Source: Paraburkholderia youngii (GTDB taxonomy: Bacteria; Pseudomonadota; Gammaproteobacteria; Burkholderiales; Burkholderiaceae). Taken from it: DNA of 64,000 nucleotides. The position numbers were made by a program, and so were the translations under genes. Of this stretch, positions 1-9,408 are shown one piece after another (position 1 is the first letter of the stretch; the number at the start of each line of letters is the position of its first letter). The notes under the pieces are model-generated. The model was not told the origin of the DNA. It searched no databases and saw nothing but the letters and a program-made list of their open reading frames with translations. The stretch spans positions 4,767,165 through 4,831,164 of the forward strand of contig NZ_JAALDK010000001.1 in the NCBI RefSeq assembly GCF_013366925.1. Reading direction: 5' to 3'.

Positions 1-74
1 GGCACCCGGCGACGCCGAGGAAGCCTTGGTCGGTCAGACGTCGTCGTCGGGTGTCCGGCTGTCGGATTCGTCAA

Positions 75-1121
75 TCAGTATGTATCGAACACCTTCTGCA
101 ACGCAGCCGGCGCCGTATGGCCCGCTGCCAGCGCCAGCATCAACAGCACGCGCGCCTTGTACGGATTCAGCGTACCCGCGCTGACGAAGCCGAGCGCGTC
201 GTCGGCGGCGGCGCCGTTGCGCATCACATGCCCCGAGCCGACACGCGACGAGCGCACCACCGCGATACCGCGCGACACCGCCTCGGCGAGCGCCTGCTGC
301 AACGCCTGATGGAACGAGCCATTGCCCGTGCCCGCGACGACGATGCCGCGCACGCCCGCGGCGACGAGCGCATCGACGGCAGTGCGCGACACGCCCGCAT
401 AGCTCGCGACGATCTCCACGTGCGGCCACGCCGTATCGATCGCGAACTCGCTCGCAAGCGTATGTGCGCGCACCACACTGCGTTGAAACTCGACGCGCCC
501 ATCCTGCACCCAGCCGAGCGCACCGATTTCCGGCGACTGGAACGCGTCGACCGCATAGGTGCTCGTCTTTACGACGTCGCGCGCGCTATGAATGCGGTTG
601 TTGAACGCGACCAGCACGCCCTGCCCGCGCGAAGCCGCATGCGCCGTGACCGTCACCGCGTTCAGCAGATTCAACGGACCATCGGCCGATAGCGCCGACG
701 CCGGCCGCATCGCCGCGGTCAGCACGACTGGCTTGTCCGACTTGACGGTCAGATGCAGCAGGTAGGCGGTTTCTTCGAGCGTGTCGGTGCCGTGCGTGAC
801 GACCACGCCGTCGACGTCGTCGCTCGCGAGCAGCGTGTTGATACGTTGCGCGAGCGTGGTCCACAGCGGCAGCGCCATGTCCTTACTATCGACGCTGGCG
901 ATCTGCTCCGGCGCGATCCGCGCAACCGTCGACAGCGCCGGCACCGCCGCGAGCAACTGATCGACGCCGACGACGCCCGCCTGATAGCCGGACGTGTTGG
1001 CGGCGTCCGCTGCCGCGCCGGCGATCGTGCCGCCGGTCGCGAGCACGGCGATGCATGGCAACGAGGAAGTGGAGCCCGGCGTGCTGGGAGGAGTCGGGAG
1101 AGAGGAAGTCGAGGTATTCAT
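75..1121 (-). CDS. L-asparaginase family amidohydrolase
   Basis: The product (348 residues) hydrolyses L-asparagine to aspartate and ammonia. The N-terminal active-site motif TGGTIAG lies at residues 29-35, with the presumed nucleophile Thr32, and the second site HGTDT lies at 110-114. Length and motif order fit the homotetrameric bacterial asparaginases. No convincing signal peptide precedes the motif, so a cytoplasmic enzyme is likely even though the motifs resemble type II. The frame is open for 12 more codons upstream, to 1157. I chose the internal ATG because it opens the Ser/Thr/Pro-rich leader directly. The gene lies downstream of cysB on the same strand. Confidence 0.88.
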   Translation of the reverse strand: MNTSTSSLPTPPSTPGSTSSLPCIAVLATGGTIAGAAADAANTSGYQAGVVGVDQLLAAVPALSTVARIAPEQIASVDSKDMALPLWTTLAQRINTLLASDDVDGVVVTHGTDTLEETAYLLHLTVKSDKPVVLTAAMRPASALSADGPLNLLNAVTVTAHAASRGQGVLVAFNNRIHSARDVVKTSTYAVDAFQSPEIGALGWVQDGRVEFQRSVVRAHTLASEFAIDTAWPHVEIVASYAGVSRTAVDALVAAGVRGIVVAGTGNGSFHQALQQALAEAVSRGIAVVRSSRVGSGHVMRNGAAADDALGFVSAGTLNPYKARVLLMLALAAGHTAPAALQKVFDTY

Positions 1122-1174
1122 GGCGGCGATTGTAAGCGATGCGCCGCGCGCCGCCATGCGTGAAAGCGCGAGGC

Positions 1175-2101
1175 CTAAGCGGCCTCGCGCAACTGCGCCG
1201 CGATATCGGTCTCGCTCAGCTGCGGTGCGAACATCTCGATCAGCCGATACGCGTACGCACGCAGGAACGCGCCCTTGCGCAAGCCGACGCGCGTCGTGCT
1301 CGCCTCGAACAGATGCTGCGTATCGAGCGCGACGAGTTCGGTGTCGCGCTTCGGGTCGTAGGCCATCGCCGCGACCACGCCGATGCCCATGCCGAGCTCG
1401 ACGTAGGTCTTGATCACGTCGGCGTCGATCGCGGTCAGCACGACGTCGGGCAATGCGCCTGCTTTCGCGAATGCCTGGTCGATATGCGAGCGGCCCGTGA
1501 AGTCCTGGTCGTACGTGACGATCGGGAATTCGGCGATCTCGTCGAGCGTCAGGTTTTCACGGCCGACCAGCGGATGATCCTTCGGCACCACCACCACGTG
1601 ATGCCACGAATAGCACGGGAACGTGACGATGTCGGGAAAGCGGTCGAGCGCCTCGGTCGAGATGCCGATATCGGCCTCGCCGTTGATGATCATCTGCGCG
1701 ATCTGCTGCGGGCTGCCCTGACGCAGCGCCAGATGCACTTTCGGGAACACCGCCGTGAACTGTCGAACCACCTTCGGCAGCGCGTAGCGGGCCTGCGTGT
1801 GGGTGGTCGCGACGACGAGGTGGCCGCTGTCCTGATCCGCGTACTGACGCGCGACGCGGCGCAGATTCTCCGCATCGAGCAGCATCCGCTCGATCAGCTG
1901 ATGCACGGCCTTGCCCGGTTCGGTGAGGCCCGTCAGCCGCTTGCCGCGGCGAATGAAAATGTCGACGCCGAGTTCGTCCTCGAGATCCTTGATCTGCTTG
2001 GACACGCCCGACTGCGACGTGTACAGCACGTTCGCCACTTCGGTCAGATTCATGTTCTGCCGCACGGCCTCGCGCACGAAACGCAATTGCTGGAAATTCA
2101 T
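1175..2101 (-). CDS. cysB: CysB-type LysR transcriptional regulator
   Basis: This 308-residue LysR regulator has an N-terminal winged helix-turn-helix (about residues 18-40, NLTEVANVLYTSQSGVSKQI) and a substrate-binding-like effector domain (about 93-300). The opening MNFQQLRFVREAV and the Thr-rich TTHTQARYALP segment are typical of CysB/Cbl, the regulators of sulfate and sulfonate assimilation that sense O-acetylserine or sulfate-derived ligands. It follows cysA on the same strand after a 121-base gap, which supports CysB over other LysR proteins. Cbl or SsuR is the alternative, since a sulfonate operon also lies in this window. Confidence 0.88.
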   Translation of the reverse strand: MNFQQLRFVREAVRQNMNLTEVANVLYTSQSGVSKQIKDLEDELGVDIFIRRGKRLTGLTEPGKAVHQLIERMLLDAENLRRVARQYADQDSGHLVVATTHTQARYALPKVVRQFTAVFPKVHLALRQGSPQQIAQMIINGEADIGISTEALDRFPDIVTFPCYSWHHVVVVPKDHPLVGRENLTLDEIAEFPIVTYDQDFTGRSHIDQAFAKAGALPDVVLTAIDADVIKTYVELGMGIGVVAAMAYDPKRDTELVALDTQHLFEASTTRVGLRKGAFLRAYAYRLIEMFAPQLSETDIAAQLREAA

Positions 2102-2222
2102 CGATATGTCTCCGGTTCTGCCAGAGTTGAGTTATTAGAGCCGCCAAATGCCAAATGGAACCACTCAGTACGGCCGATACGTTTTTCTCCTGCTTCGAGC
2201 GCCGCACGGCGGCGCTGCCATC

Positions 2223-3281
2223 TCACTGCGCCGGAAACACCCGCAGCGCGCGCGGCACCGCGGTCACGCCGTCGCCGACCGCGAGTTGCAGATCACGCCA
2301 CGTTTCGCGATCGAGTTCGGCTTCGAGCAGATTGCCCGCGCGACCGGCGAGCTCGACGCGCACCGAGCCGCCGAGCGTCACCACGCGCCGCACGTCGACG
2401 ACGATGCCGTCGCGATGCCCGGCCGCCTGCGGATACAGCTGCAGGTCATGCGGCCGCACATAGGCGAACGCCGGACCGCTGAAACCCGCCGTGATCGCGA
2501 CCGGCAGCGCGGCGCCATCGACGACGAAGCCTTGCGCATCGACGTTGCCGTGCAGACGGTTCGCCGCGCCGAGAAACTCGTAGACGAACGGCGTCTGCGG
2601 ATGGTCGTACACGTCCTGCGGGCTGCCCACCTGCTCGACATGGCCGCGATTGAGCACGACGATGCGATCGGCCACTTCGAGCGCCTCTTCCTGATCGTGC
2701 GTGACGAAGATCGTCGAGATATGCAGATCGTCGTGCAGGCGGCGCAGCCAGCTGCGCAGTTCCTTGCGCACCTTCGCGTCGAGCGCGCCGAACGGCTCGT
2801 CGAGCAGCAGCACCTTCGGCTCGACGGCCAACGCGCGCGCAAGCGCGATGCGTTGCCGCTGACCACCGGACAGCTCCGACGGATAGCGTTGCGCGAGCCA
2901 ATCGAGTTGCACGAGCTTCAGCAGTTCATGCACCTTCTCGCGAATCACCTTCTCCGACGGACGTTCCTTGCGCGGCTTCACACGCAGGCCGAACGCGACG
3001 TTCTCGAACACCGTCATATGACGGAACAGCGCGTAATGCTGGAACACGAAGCCCACCTCGCGCTCGCGCGCGCCGACCGCCGCGACGTCCTGACCTTGCA
3101 GCTCGACCTGGCCGCCGTCCGCGTATTCGAGGCCGGCGATCACGCGCAGCAGGGTCGTCTTGCCGCAACCCGACGGCCCGAGCAGCGCGACGAGTTCGCC
3201 CGGCGGAAAGTCGAGCGACACGTTGTCGAGCGCGACGAAATCGCCGAAGCGCTTTTGCAGGTTACGAACGGTGATACCCAT
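2223..3281 (-). CDS. cysA: Sulfate/thiosulfate ABC importer ATPase
   Basis: CysA energises sulfate and thiosulfate import. The 352 residues hold a Walker A motif GPSGCGKTT (35-43), Q-loop, signature LSGGQRQR, Walker [12 protein letters not shown] and a switch His in [10 protein letters not shown]-terminal TOBE-like extension follows the nucleotide-binding domain. The ATG directly follows the stop codon of cysW with no gap, which indicates translational coupling. The order sbp-cysT-cysW-cysA is complete, so this is a full importer operon under likely CysB control. Confidence 0.95.
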   Translation of the reverse strand: MGITVRNLQKRFGDFVALDNVSLDFPPGELVALLGPSGCGKTTLLRVIAGLEYADGGQVELQGQDVAAVGAREREVGFVFQHYALFRHMTVFENVAFGLRVKPRKERPSEKVIREKVHELLKLVQLDWLAQRYPSELSGGQRQRIALARALAVEPKVLLLDEPFGALDAKVRKELRSWLRRLHDDLHISTIFVTHDQEEALEVADRIVVLNRGHVEQVGSPQDVYDHPQTPFVYEFLGAANRLHGNVDAQGFVVDGAALPVAITAGFSGPAFAYVRPHDLQLYPQAAGHRDGIVVDVRRVVTLGGSVRVELAGRAGNLLEAELDRETWRDLQLAVGDGVTAVPRALRVFPAQ

Positions 3282-4286
3282 TTACAGCTCTCCTTGCTTG
3301 AGCGGATGTCGCTGCGACGCAGGCGTGGCGTTGACGAAAAACGAATGAGAAGCGGACTGCGCGCTATTGGCCTGTGACGCATCGGCCGGCGCCGGTCCCG
3401 CATGCGCGGGCACCTCACGCGCCGCCGACAGTTCCGCCGACATATGACGCTCGGCCAGCAGCTTGAGCCCCAGTGTGACCAGTGCCAGCAGCGCGAGCAG
3501 CGAGGCCACGGCGAACGCGGCCGAGAAGTTGTACTCGTTGTAGAGGATTTCGACGTGCAGCGGCATCGTGTCGGTCTGCCCGCGAATATGGCCGGACACC
3601 ACCGACACCGCACCGAACTCGCCCATCGCGCGCGCATTGCACAGAATCACGCCGTACAGCAGGCCCCACTTGACGTTCGGCAGCGTCACACGACGGAACG
3701 TCTGCCAGCCCGATGCGCCGAGCACGTGCGCGGCTTCTTCCTCGTCGTTGCCCTGCGCCTGCATCAGCGGAATCAGTTCGCGCGCGACGAACGGGAACGT
3801 GACGAAGATCGTCGCGAGCACGATGCCCGGCACCGCGAAGATGATCTGCACGTTGTGATCTTCGAGCCACGGGCCGAACCAGCCCTGCGCGCCGAACATC
3901 AGCACGTAGATCAGACCGGAGATCACCGGCGACACCGAAAACGGCAGATCGATCAGCGTGGTCAGCAGTGCCTTGCCGCGGAAGTCGAACTTCGCGATAC
4001 ACCACGACGCCGCGAGGCCGAACACGAGGTTCAGCGGCACAGCGATCGACGCGGTGAGCAACGTGAGCTTGATCGCCGACAGCGCATCCGGATCGGCGAG
4101 CGCTTCGAAATAAAAACGCAGCCCCTTATTCAGCGCCTGATAGAACACCGCGGCGAGCGGCACGACCAGAAACAGCGCGAGAAACAGCAGCGCGACGCCG
4201 ATCAGCAGCCAGCGCACCACGGGCGGTTCGCTGACCGGATCGGGGCGACGCGCACCGCTCGCCGGGTTGGTCGGAAGACGGCTCAT
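3282..4286 (-). CDS. cysW: Sulfate ABC importer permease CysW
   Basis: One of the two inner-membrane subunits of the sulfate importer, 334 residues with about six hydrophobic segments beginning at [17 protein letters not shown] (about 23-40). An EAA-type loop ([20 protein letters not shown]) contacts CysA. The open frame runs upstream into cysT, to 4649, but that extension is out-of-frame shadow. The ATG at 4286 overlaps the cysT stop codon in an ATGA junction, a clear sign of coupled translation. The C-terminal tail after about residue 290 is Ala/Pro-rich and not typical of the family core. Confidence 0.94.
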   Translation of the reverse strand: MSRLPTNPASGARRPDPVSEPPVVRWLLIGVALLFLALFLVVPLAAVFYQALNKGLRFYFEALADPDALSAIKLTLLTASIAVPLNLVFGLAASWCIAKFDFRGKALLTTLIDLPFSVSPVISGLIYVLMFGAQGWFGPWLEDHNVQIIFAVPGIVLATIFVTFPFVARELIPLMQAQGNDEEEAAHVLGASGWQTFRRVTLPNVKWGLLYGVILCNARAMGEFGAVSVVSGHIRGQTDTMPLHVEILYNEYNFSAAFAVASLLALLALVTLGLKLLAERHMSAELSAAREVPAHAGPAPADASQANSAQSASHSFFVNATPASQRHPLKQGEL

Positions 4287-5179
4287 TGCACACCTCCACC
4301 GATTGCCGCGACGCTCGTGGCCACTGGCGCCGGCCCCGCATTGCCGCGGCTCGTGCGCCGCTGCAGCCACCACTGCAGCGTATTGATCAGCAGCAGCATC
4401 AGGAACGACACGACCAGCATCACGACCGCGAGCGCCGTCGCGCCCGCATAGTCGTATTGCTCGAGCTTCGTGATGATCAGGAGCGACGTGATCTCCGACT
4501 TCATCGGCACATTGCCGGCGATGAAGATCACCGAGCCGTATTCGCCGAGCGCGCGCGCGAAGGCGAGCGCGAAGCCGGTCAAGAGCGCCGGGAACACGGC
4601 CGGCAGCACGACGCGGCGAAACGTGAGCCAGCGCGACGCGCCGAGGCACGCGGCCGCCTCCTCCTGCTCGCGCTCGAACTCCTCGAGCACCGGCTGCACC
4701 GTGCGCACGACGAACGGCAGGCCGATGAACGTCAGCGCGACTAGCACACCGACCGGCGTGAACGCGATCTTGATGCCGAGCGGCGCGAGGAACTGGCCGA
4801 TCCAGCCGTTACCCGCATACACGGCCGCGAGCGAAATGCCCGCGACCGAGGTGGGCAGCGCGAACGGCAGATCGACGACCGCATCGACGATGCGCTTGAA
4901 CGGAAACGTGTAGCGCACCAGCACCCACGCGACGAGAAAGCCGAACACCGCGTTGATCAGCGCGCCGCCGAGCGCCGAGAAGAACGTCAGCCGATACGAC
5001 GCGAGCACGCGCGGCGACGTGACCGCGCGCACGAACTGGTCCCAGTCGAGCGTCGCGGTTTTCAGAAAGGTCGCCGCCAATGGAATCAGCACCACGAGGC
5101 TCAAATAAGCCACCGTGATGCCGAGTGTCAGGCCAAAGCCGGGCAATGCGCTCGGCTTGCGGAAGGTCAACGTGGTCAT
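4283..5179 (-). CDS. cysT: Sulfate ABC importer permease CysT
   Basis: The second membrane subunit of the sulfate importer, also called CysU (298 residues, about six transmembrane segments). Its EAA loop [20 protein letters not shown] closely matches that of CysW, as expected for paired permeases. Its stop overlaps the cysW start by four bases. A 161-base gap separates it from sbp and contains a GC-rich hairpin and a short triplicated repeat, so the permease/ATPase part may be expressed at a lower level than the binding protein. Confidence 0.94.
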   Translation of the reverse strand: MTTLTFRKPSALPGFGLTLGITVAYLSLVVLIPLAATFLKTATLDWDQFVRAVTSPRVLASYRLTFFSALGGALINAVFGFLVAWVLVRYTFPFKRIVDAVVDLPFALPTSVAGISLAAVYAGNGWIGQFLAPLGIKIAFTPVGVLVALTFIGLPFVVRTVQPVLEEFEREQEEAAACLGASRWLTFRRVVLPAVFPALLTGFALAFARALGEYGSVIFIAGNVPMKSEITSLLIITKLEQYDYAGATALAVVMLVVSFLMLLLINTLQWWLQRRTSRGNAGPAPVATSVAAIGGGVQ

Positions 5180-5220
5180 GCTGGATACTCGTTCATGGTT
5201 GATGCTCGCGCGGTTGTTCG

Positions 5221-5244
5221 TGTTGCGGTGTTGCGGTGTTGCGG
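5221..5244. repeat. Triplicated 8-bp direct repeat TGTTGCGG
   Basis: Three perfect head-to-tail copies of TGTTGCGG lie between cysT and sbp, outside any coding region. They look like a slippage-type expansion. No function is evident. Confidence 0.8.
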
Positions 5245-5285
5245 TACTACCGCCCTGCTGGCCAGCGGGTCCCGGTTAGCCGAAA

Positions 5286-5304
5286 GCGCGCCCATTGGGC
5301 GCGC
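5286..5304. other. GC-rich hairpin between sbp and cysT
   Basis: The 8-base arms GCGCGCCC and GGGCGCGC flank the loop ATT. Read on the minus strand, the hairpin lies 36 bases after the sbp stop, and only a short run of three T follows it. It could protect the sbp 3' end or terminate part of transcription, giving more binding protein than permease. This is inference from position. Confidence 0.5.
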
Positions 5305-5340
5305 CCTTGTTGCCTGTGCCCGTGCTTCAGGCGATGCTTG

Positions 5341-6387
5341 TTACTGCGGCTGATAAATCGAATCGAATACGCCGCCGTCCGCGAAATGGGTCTTCTGCGC
5401 GTTGGTCCAGCCGCCGAACGAATCGTCGATCGTGTACAGCTTCAGCTTCGGAAACTTCGCGGTCAGGTCGGCCGGCACCTTGTTCGAACGCGGACGATAG
5501 AAATTGCGCGCGGCGATCTCCTGCCCTTCCTCGCTATACAGAAAGTTCAGATACGCGTCGGCCAGCTTGCGCGTGCCGTGTTTGTCGACGACCTTGTCGA
5601 CCACCGCGACCGGCGGCTCGGCCAGGATGCTCACCGTCGGCACCACGATCTCGAACTTGTCCGGACCGAACTCCTTCACCGACAGAAACGCCTCGTTTTC
5701 CCACGCGATCAGCACATCGCCGATACCGCGCTGCACGAAGCTGGTGGTCGCGCCGCGCGCGCCCGAATCGAGCACGCCGGCGTTCTTGTACAGCTTGCCG
5801 ACGAACTCCTTGGCCTTCTGGTCGTTGCCGCCCGGCTGATGCTCGGCGTACGCCCACGCGGCCAGGTAGTTCCAGCGCGCGCCGCCGGAGGTCTTCGGAT
5901 TCGGCGTCACGATCGACACGCCCGGCTTCACCAGATCGTCCCAATCCTTGATGTGCTTCGGGTTGCCCTTGCGCACCAGAAACACGATCGTCGACGTGTA
6001 CGGCGAGGCGTTGTCCGGCAGACGCTTCTGCCAGTTCTTGTCGACGAGCCCCTTGTTCGCGATGGCGTCGATGTCATATGCGAGCGCGAGCGTCACGACG
6101 TCGGCCTGCAGACCGTCGAGCACCGAGCGAGCCTGCGCGCCCGAGCCGCCGTGCGACTGCTTGAAGGTGACGGCTTCGCCGGTCTTGGCCTTCCATTCTT
6201 TGCCGAATGCCTGATTGATGTCCTGATACAGCTCGCGCGTCGGATCGTAGGACACGTTCAGCAGCGTGGTGTCGGCGTGCGCGACGCCGCTTGCGCCCAA
6301 CATGCCGAGCGTACCCACCGCGCCGACGGCAAGCGCCGTGATCAGTTTTCTGGTTCGAGCCGCGAGCCCCGTATGCCGATGGTTCAT
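5341..6387 (-). CDS. sbp: Periplasmic sulfate-binding protein
   Basis: This is the solute-binding subunit of the sulfate importer (348 residues). A signal peptide with a hydrophobic core (about 15-35) ends at AHA, with cleavage predicted after residue 38. The mature start [18 protein letters not shown] and the later [14 protein letters not shown] segment are characteristic of the Sbp/CysP family. It is the first gene of the sbp-cysT-cysW-cysA operon, divergent from lexA. The 305-base intergenic region carries an A/T-rich repeat pair that may be the CysB operator. Confidence 0.94.
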   Translation of the reverse strand: MNHRHTGLAARTRKLITALAVGAVGTLGMLGASGVAHADTTLLNVSYDPTRELYQDINQAFGKEWKAKTGEAVTFKQSHGGSGAQARSVLDGLQADVVTLALAYDIDAIANKGLVDKNWQKRLPDNASPYTSTIVFLVRKGNPKHIKDWDDLVKPGVSIVTPNPKTSGGARWNYLAAWAYAEHQPGGNDQKAKEFVGKLYKNAGVLDSGARGATTSFVQRGIGDVLIAWENEAFLSVKEFGPDKFEIVVPTVSILAEPPVAVVDKVVDKHGTRKLADAYLNFLYSEEGQEIAARNFYRPRSNKVPADLTAKFPKLKLYTIDDSFGGWTNAQKTHFADGGVFDSIYQPQ

Positions 6388-6498
6388 TTCAGTTTCTCTC
6401 CGCGTGATGGTCCGCTGATAAGCGTCTGGTGTTGTTTTGCGTCGCGGTCACGTGCACATGAGCGCTAACCGGAAGCCAGTCTATCGAAGGGCTTTCAT

Positions 6499-6530
6499 CA
6501 TTAAAAATAATGTTTCTTCATTTTTTAATG
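6499..6530. promoter_or_regulatory. Candidate CysB operator upstream of sbp
   Basis: Two related inverted repeats lie side by side. The first is CATTA-N4-TAATG (6499-6512) and the second is CATT-N4-AATG (6519-6530), with centres 19 bases apart. They form an A/T-rich island in GC-rich DNA 112 bases upstream of the sbp start, where a LysR regulator such as CysB would bind. The assignment is inferred from position. Confidence 0.45.
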
Positions 6531-6656
6531 CCCAAAAGTGGTAACGGCAGACGCACCGGCTGTTCAGACGCCGAAATCGTCGCCATGTCGCCGATAAACG
6601 ACGCCCCAGCGCGCCCCTTGCGTCGAACTTAAAGTAAAGCTTGAAATGCGCCGAAT

Positions 6657-6674
6657 ACTGTATAAAAATACAGT
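6657..6674. promoter_or_regulatory. LexA box 1 upstream of lexA
   Basis: The sequence contains CTGT-N8-ACAG (CTGTATAAAAATACAG, 6658-6673), a full match to the LexA/SOS consensus, and the dyad extends by one base on each side. It lies 26 bases before the lexA ATG and fits autoregulation by LexA. Confidence 0.92.
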
Positions 6675-6677
6675 CAC

Positions 6678-6693
6678 CTGTTCATACATACAG
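6678..6693. promoter_or_regulatory. LexA box 2 upstream of lexA
   Basis: A second full CTGT-N8-ACAG match (CTGTTCATACATACAG) starts exactly 20 bases after the first and ends 5 bases before the lexA ATG, where a ribosome-binding site would be. Two boxes two helical turns apart suggest cooperative binding of two LexA dimers. Confidence 0.9.
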
Positions 6694-6698
6694 TGGCC

Positions 6699-7349
6699 AT
6701 GACCAAACTCACCGCACGACAGCAGCAGGTTTTCGATCTGATCCGCCGCGCGATCGAACGCACCGGCTTTCCGCCCACTCGCGCGGAAATTGCCGCCGAA
6801 CTCGGTTTCAGCTCGGCCAATTCCGCGGAAGAGCATCTGCGCGCGCTGGCGCGCAAGGGCGTGATCGAACTCGCGGCCGGCGCGTCGCGCGGCATCCGCC
6901 TGCTGTCCGGGCAGGAGGATGCGCCGCACCAGTTCACGCTGCCGCATGCGGGCCTGATGCAGTTGTCATTGCCGCTGATCGGCCGGGTCGCGGCGGGTAG
7001 CCCGATCCTCGCGCAGGAACATATCTCGCAGCACTACGCGTGCGACCCGGCGCTGTTCTCGAGCAAGCCCGATTACCTGCTGAAGGTGCGCGGCCTGTCG
7101 ATGCGCGACGCCGGCATTCTCGACGGCGACCTGCTCGCGGTGCAAAAGCGCAGCGAAGCGAAAGACGGCCAGATCATCATTGCGCGGCTTGGCGACGACG
7201 TGACGGTCAAGCGTCTGAAGCGCCGGCCGAACGGCATCGAACTGATCGCCGAAAACCCCGACTACGACAACATCTTCGTGGAAACCGGCAGCGCGGATTT
7301 CGCGCTCGAAGGAATCGCGGTCGGGCTGATTCGCCCCAGCGAGTTCTGA
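6699..7349 (+). CDS. lexA: LexA SOS repressor
   Basis: LexA represses DNA-damage genes and cleaves itself when RecA is activated. The 216 residues have an N-terminal winged helix ([15 protein letters not shown] and the [11 protein letters not shown] recognition region). The autocleavage site is Ala99-Gly100 in RVAAGSP, and the catalytic Ser134 (RGLSM) and Lys171 (TVKRL) are present. A GTG two codons upstream (6693) also opens the frame, but it falls inside the second LexA box. The ATG gives the usual family N-terminus. No sulA-like or imuAB genes follow. Confidence 0.96.
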   Translation: MTKLTARQQQVFDLIRRAIERTGFPPTRAEIAAELGFSSANSAEEHLRALARKGVIELAAGASRGIRLLSGQEDAPHQFTLPHAGLMQLSLPLIGRVAAGSPILAQEHISQHYACDPALFSSKPDYLLKVRGLSMRDAGILDGDLLAVQKRSEAKDGQIIIARLGDDVTVKRLKRRPNGIELIAENPDYDNIFVETGSADFALEGIAVGLIRPSEF

Positions 7350-7447
7350 TCTTTGTTGCCGGAACGCTCGCGCCGGTTTGTCCGAACCAAGCCGCATTAA
7401 CGCCCGCATTACGCCGCGCATTCAAGCCGCATCGTCTGGAGAGACTC

Positions 7448-7792
7448 ATGGAACGCCTTGCCCGCCTGCTGCCTTTTCGCCAGTTCGGCCGTCTGCGCCA
7501 TCTGCGCAAGCTCACGCCTTGCGCGCCGATCGACGCGCCCGCGGCGCGCACGCCGCCGCTGTTCGACGTGCCTGCCGAAGCTTCCGGTCTGCCGTCGTCG
7601 TTGCCGGCGTTTGCGCGCGTATCGCTGAATTCGGCGCTGAATATCGCGGAGCCCGCGCGCCGCGCTCCGGTGCGGGTCTATCATGGACCGTCGCGACTGA
7701 TCATGGTCGGCACCGTCGACGCCGTATGCCGTATGATCGATCGTTGCATAGCCGACGAAGCCAACGTGCACGGCGCGGTGTTCGAAGCCTGA
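7448..7792 (+). CDS. Hypothetical protein downstream of lexA
   Basis: A 114-residue protein I do not recognise. It begins with a basic amphipathic stretch (MERLARLLPFRQFGRLRHLRKL), has a Pro/Ala-rich middle and ends in a compact segment containing RVYHGPSRLIMVGTVDAVCRMIDRC. There is no signal peptide and no membrane segment. It starts 98 bases after lexA on the same strand and might share SOS control, but it lacks the SulA cell-division-inhibitor motifs. The open frame extends far upstream to 7040 as shadow of lexA. The ATG at 7448 is the first after lexA. Confidence 0.6.
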   Translation: MERLARLLPFRQFGRLRHLRKLTPCAPIDAPAARTPPLFDVPAEASGLPSSLPAFARVSLNSALNIAEPARRAPVRVYHGPSRLIMVGTVDAVCRMIDRCIADEANVHGAVFEA

Positions 7793-7911
7793 GCGAATTC
7801 TGAGCACGCATGCAATAAGCACTTCGGATGTTCAGAGATTCGCGTGGAATGGGATCGTTTCGACCTCGCCGTGGTCGACGTTAGATCATCACTGACGTGG
7901 AGTCCCATTCG

Positions 7912-8529
7912 ATGACAATTCCGAAACGCACACAGGGCAGCGCCACCCGGCCGCTGCTGATCACGCTGATCGTGGTGATCGTGATTGCCGCGCTAGGCTT
8001 TATTTACGCGTCACCGTATCTCGCGGTGAACAATCTCAAACGCGCGGCAGACGCGCGTGACGTGCAAACCGTCAATCAGTACGTCGACTTCCCCGCGCTG
8101 CGCGATAGCCTGAAGCAGCAGGTGGGCGCCATGCTGACGCACCGGCTCGAAGCGGATGCCGGGAACAAGATGGCCACGATCGGCGCGGTGATCGGCGTGA
8201 CACTGATCGGCCCGCTCGTCGATGCCTATGCGACACCCGACGGCGTCGCGGCACTGCTGAACGGCATGCCGCCGCGCGGCACACCGGGCGAGCAACCGTC
8301 AGCACCGCCAGCCGCGGGCGGAGAAGCGCCGGCCGCATCGGCCGCGGGCGACACCACCACGCACGCAAGCGCGCCGCCGCCCGGGCGCCAAAGCACGGCC
8401 GGCTATCGGAGTCTCAACGAGTTTGTGGTCACGTACCGGCGCGGCGAAGGCAACGCGAACTATTCGGCTATCTTCCGTCGCGAAGGGCTGGTCACGTGGA
8501 AGCTCGCGGCGATCAATCTGAACGAGTGA
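7912..8529 (+). CDS. DUF2939-like membrane-anchored protein
   Basis: The 205-residue product has one N-terminal transmembrane segment (about 16-37, LLITLIVVIVIAALGFIYA). A DUF2939-like region follows, in which SPYLAVNNLKRAADARDVQ and the VDFPALRDSLKQQV pattern are typical. An Ala/Pro-rich linker (about 125-160) separates this from a C-terminal segment. It is probably periplasmic and anchored in the inner membrane, with unknown function. A GGAG nine bases before the ATG supports this start over the GTG at 7897, which overlaps that site. Confidence 0.75.
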   Translation: MTIPKRTQGSATRPLLITLIVVIVIAALGFIYASPYLAVNNLKRAADARDVQTVNQYVDFPALRDSLKQQVGAMLTHRLEADAGNKMATIGAVIGVTLIGPLVDAYATPDGVAALLNGMPPRGTPGEQPSAPPAAGGEAPAASAAGDTTTHASAPPPGRQSTAGYRSLNEFVVTYRRGEGNANYSAIFRREGLVTWKLAAINLNE

Positions 8530-8600
8530 GGTTCAAGCCGTGAACTGAAGAGATGCGCGGGCTGGCCATTGGAGCCAGCCGCGTGTCAGGTTTGTTCGTA

Positions 8601-9068
8601 TTACGCCGCGGCCGCCTGCTGCTGCTCCTGCGCGGACGAGCACGCCACCAGAATGCTGCACGACACGCGGTCGAGCAGCGGCGTGTTGCCCGCCCCCATC
8701 CACCACCTCGACAAACCGGTCCGGCAGCGATGTCCCACCACCACGAGGTCGACGTGCAACTCGTTGGCAAGATTGGCGATCTCGTCGATCGGATGACCGA
8801 ATGCGAAATGCCCCTGCGCGTTCACGCCTCGCTCGGTCAGCCAGTTCACGCCCTCCTGCAGAATTTCGCGGGCCGTTTTTTCGAAGCTTCCGCAGGCCAC
8901 ATCGGTCAATAAGCCCGCGCTTTGCGCGATGCTGGAACGCATGTCTACTACCGACAGCAGATGCGTTTCCGCCTTCAGGTCCAACGCCAGATCGGCGCCG
9001 CAACGCAGGGCTTTGCGGCCTTCGCGCGAGCCGTCGTAGCACAACAGGATTTTCTGGTAGCTCGCCAT
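8601..9068 (-). CDS. Universal stress protein UspA family
   Basis: A single-domain Usp protein of 155 residues. It starts with KILLCYDGSREGRKAL and has the HVDLVVVGHRCRTGLSRW segment near the C-terminus, where ATP-binding Usps carry G-2x-G-9x-G(S/T). Here that motif is only partly kept, so nucleotide binding is uncertain. The protein ends in a Gln/Ala run. GGGAGAA lies seven bases before the ATG at 9068 and decides the start. The frame extends upstream to 9269, but without a ribosome-binding site. The gene is divergent from an ABC transporter. Confidence 0.88.
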   Translation of the reverse strand: MASYQKILLCYDGSREGRKALRCGADLALDLKAETHLLSVVDMRSSIAQSAGLLTDVACGSFEKTAREILQEGVNWLTERGVNAQGHFAFGHPIDEIANLANELHVDLVVVGHRCRTGLSRWWMGAGNTPLLDRVSCSILVACSSAQEQQQAAAA

Positions 9069-9408
9069 CTGTCTTCTCCCATTCGCGCGGAAAGCGCGGT
9101 CTGAATCAATCATGGTGCGCCGCAATTCGGCTTGCAAGGGATGGAAAACGCTAAGTGCATAGTCGGTGCGTGCTGAAGCCGTCTGCACAAGCGTTGGGCC
9201 ACCTGGAGCAGTGTTCGCACACGTTTGCGGCACCGCAAAAGTTCGTATGCGAACGCATCGCATCCCCATGCATTACGCGTTCCCGGACACCCGCTCGCGT
9301 CAGTGGCCGATACCCTAGAATAAGCGGCCTGTGCGCAATGCGTGCGTCGCAGGTATGTTGTGTGTCTTGCGCGTACGTTATGTCTTCTTCCGGAGCCTCG
9401 CTCGAGTC
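9069..9408. other. Divergent intergenic region usp / ABC exporter
   Basis: I see no gene in these 340 bases. They must hold the promoters of both flanking genes. A small dyad GTTCG-N4-CGAAC lies at 9240-9253. No clear -35/-10 pair stands out. Confidence 0.5.

Noticed and set aside
9331..9408. Longer N-terminus for the NodI-like ATPase.
   Set aside because: The extra 26 residues are Cys/Arg/Val-rich and unlike the family, and no ribosome-binding site precedes them.
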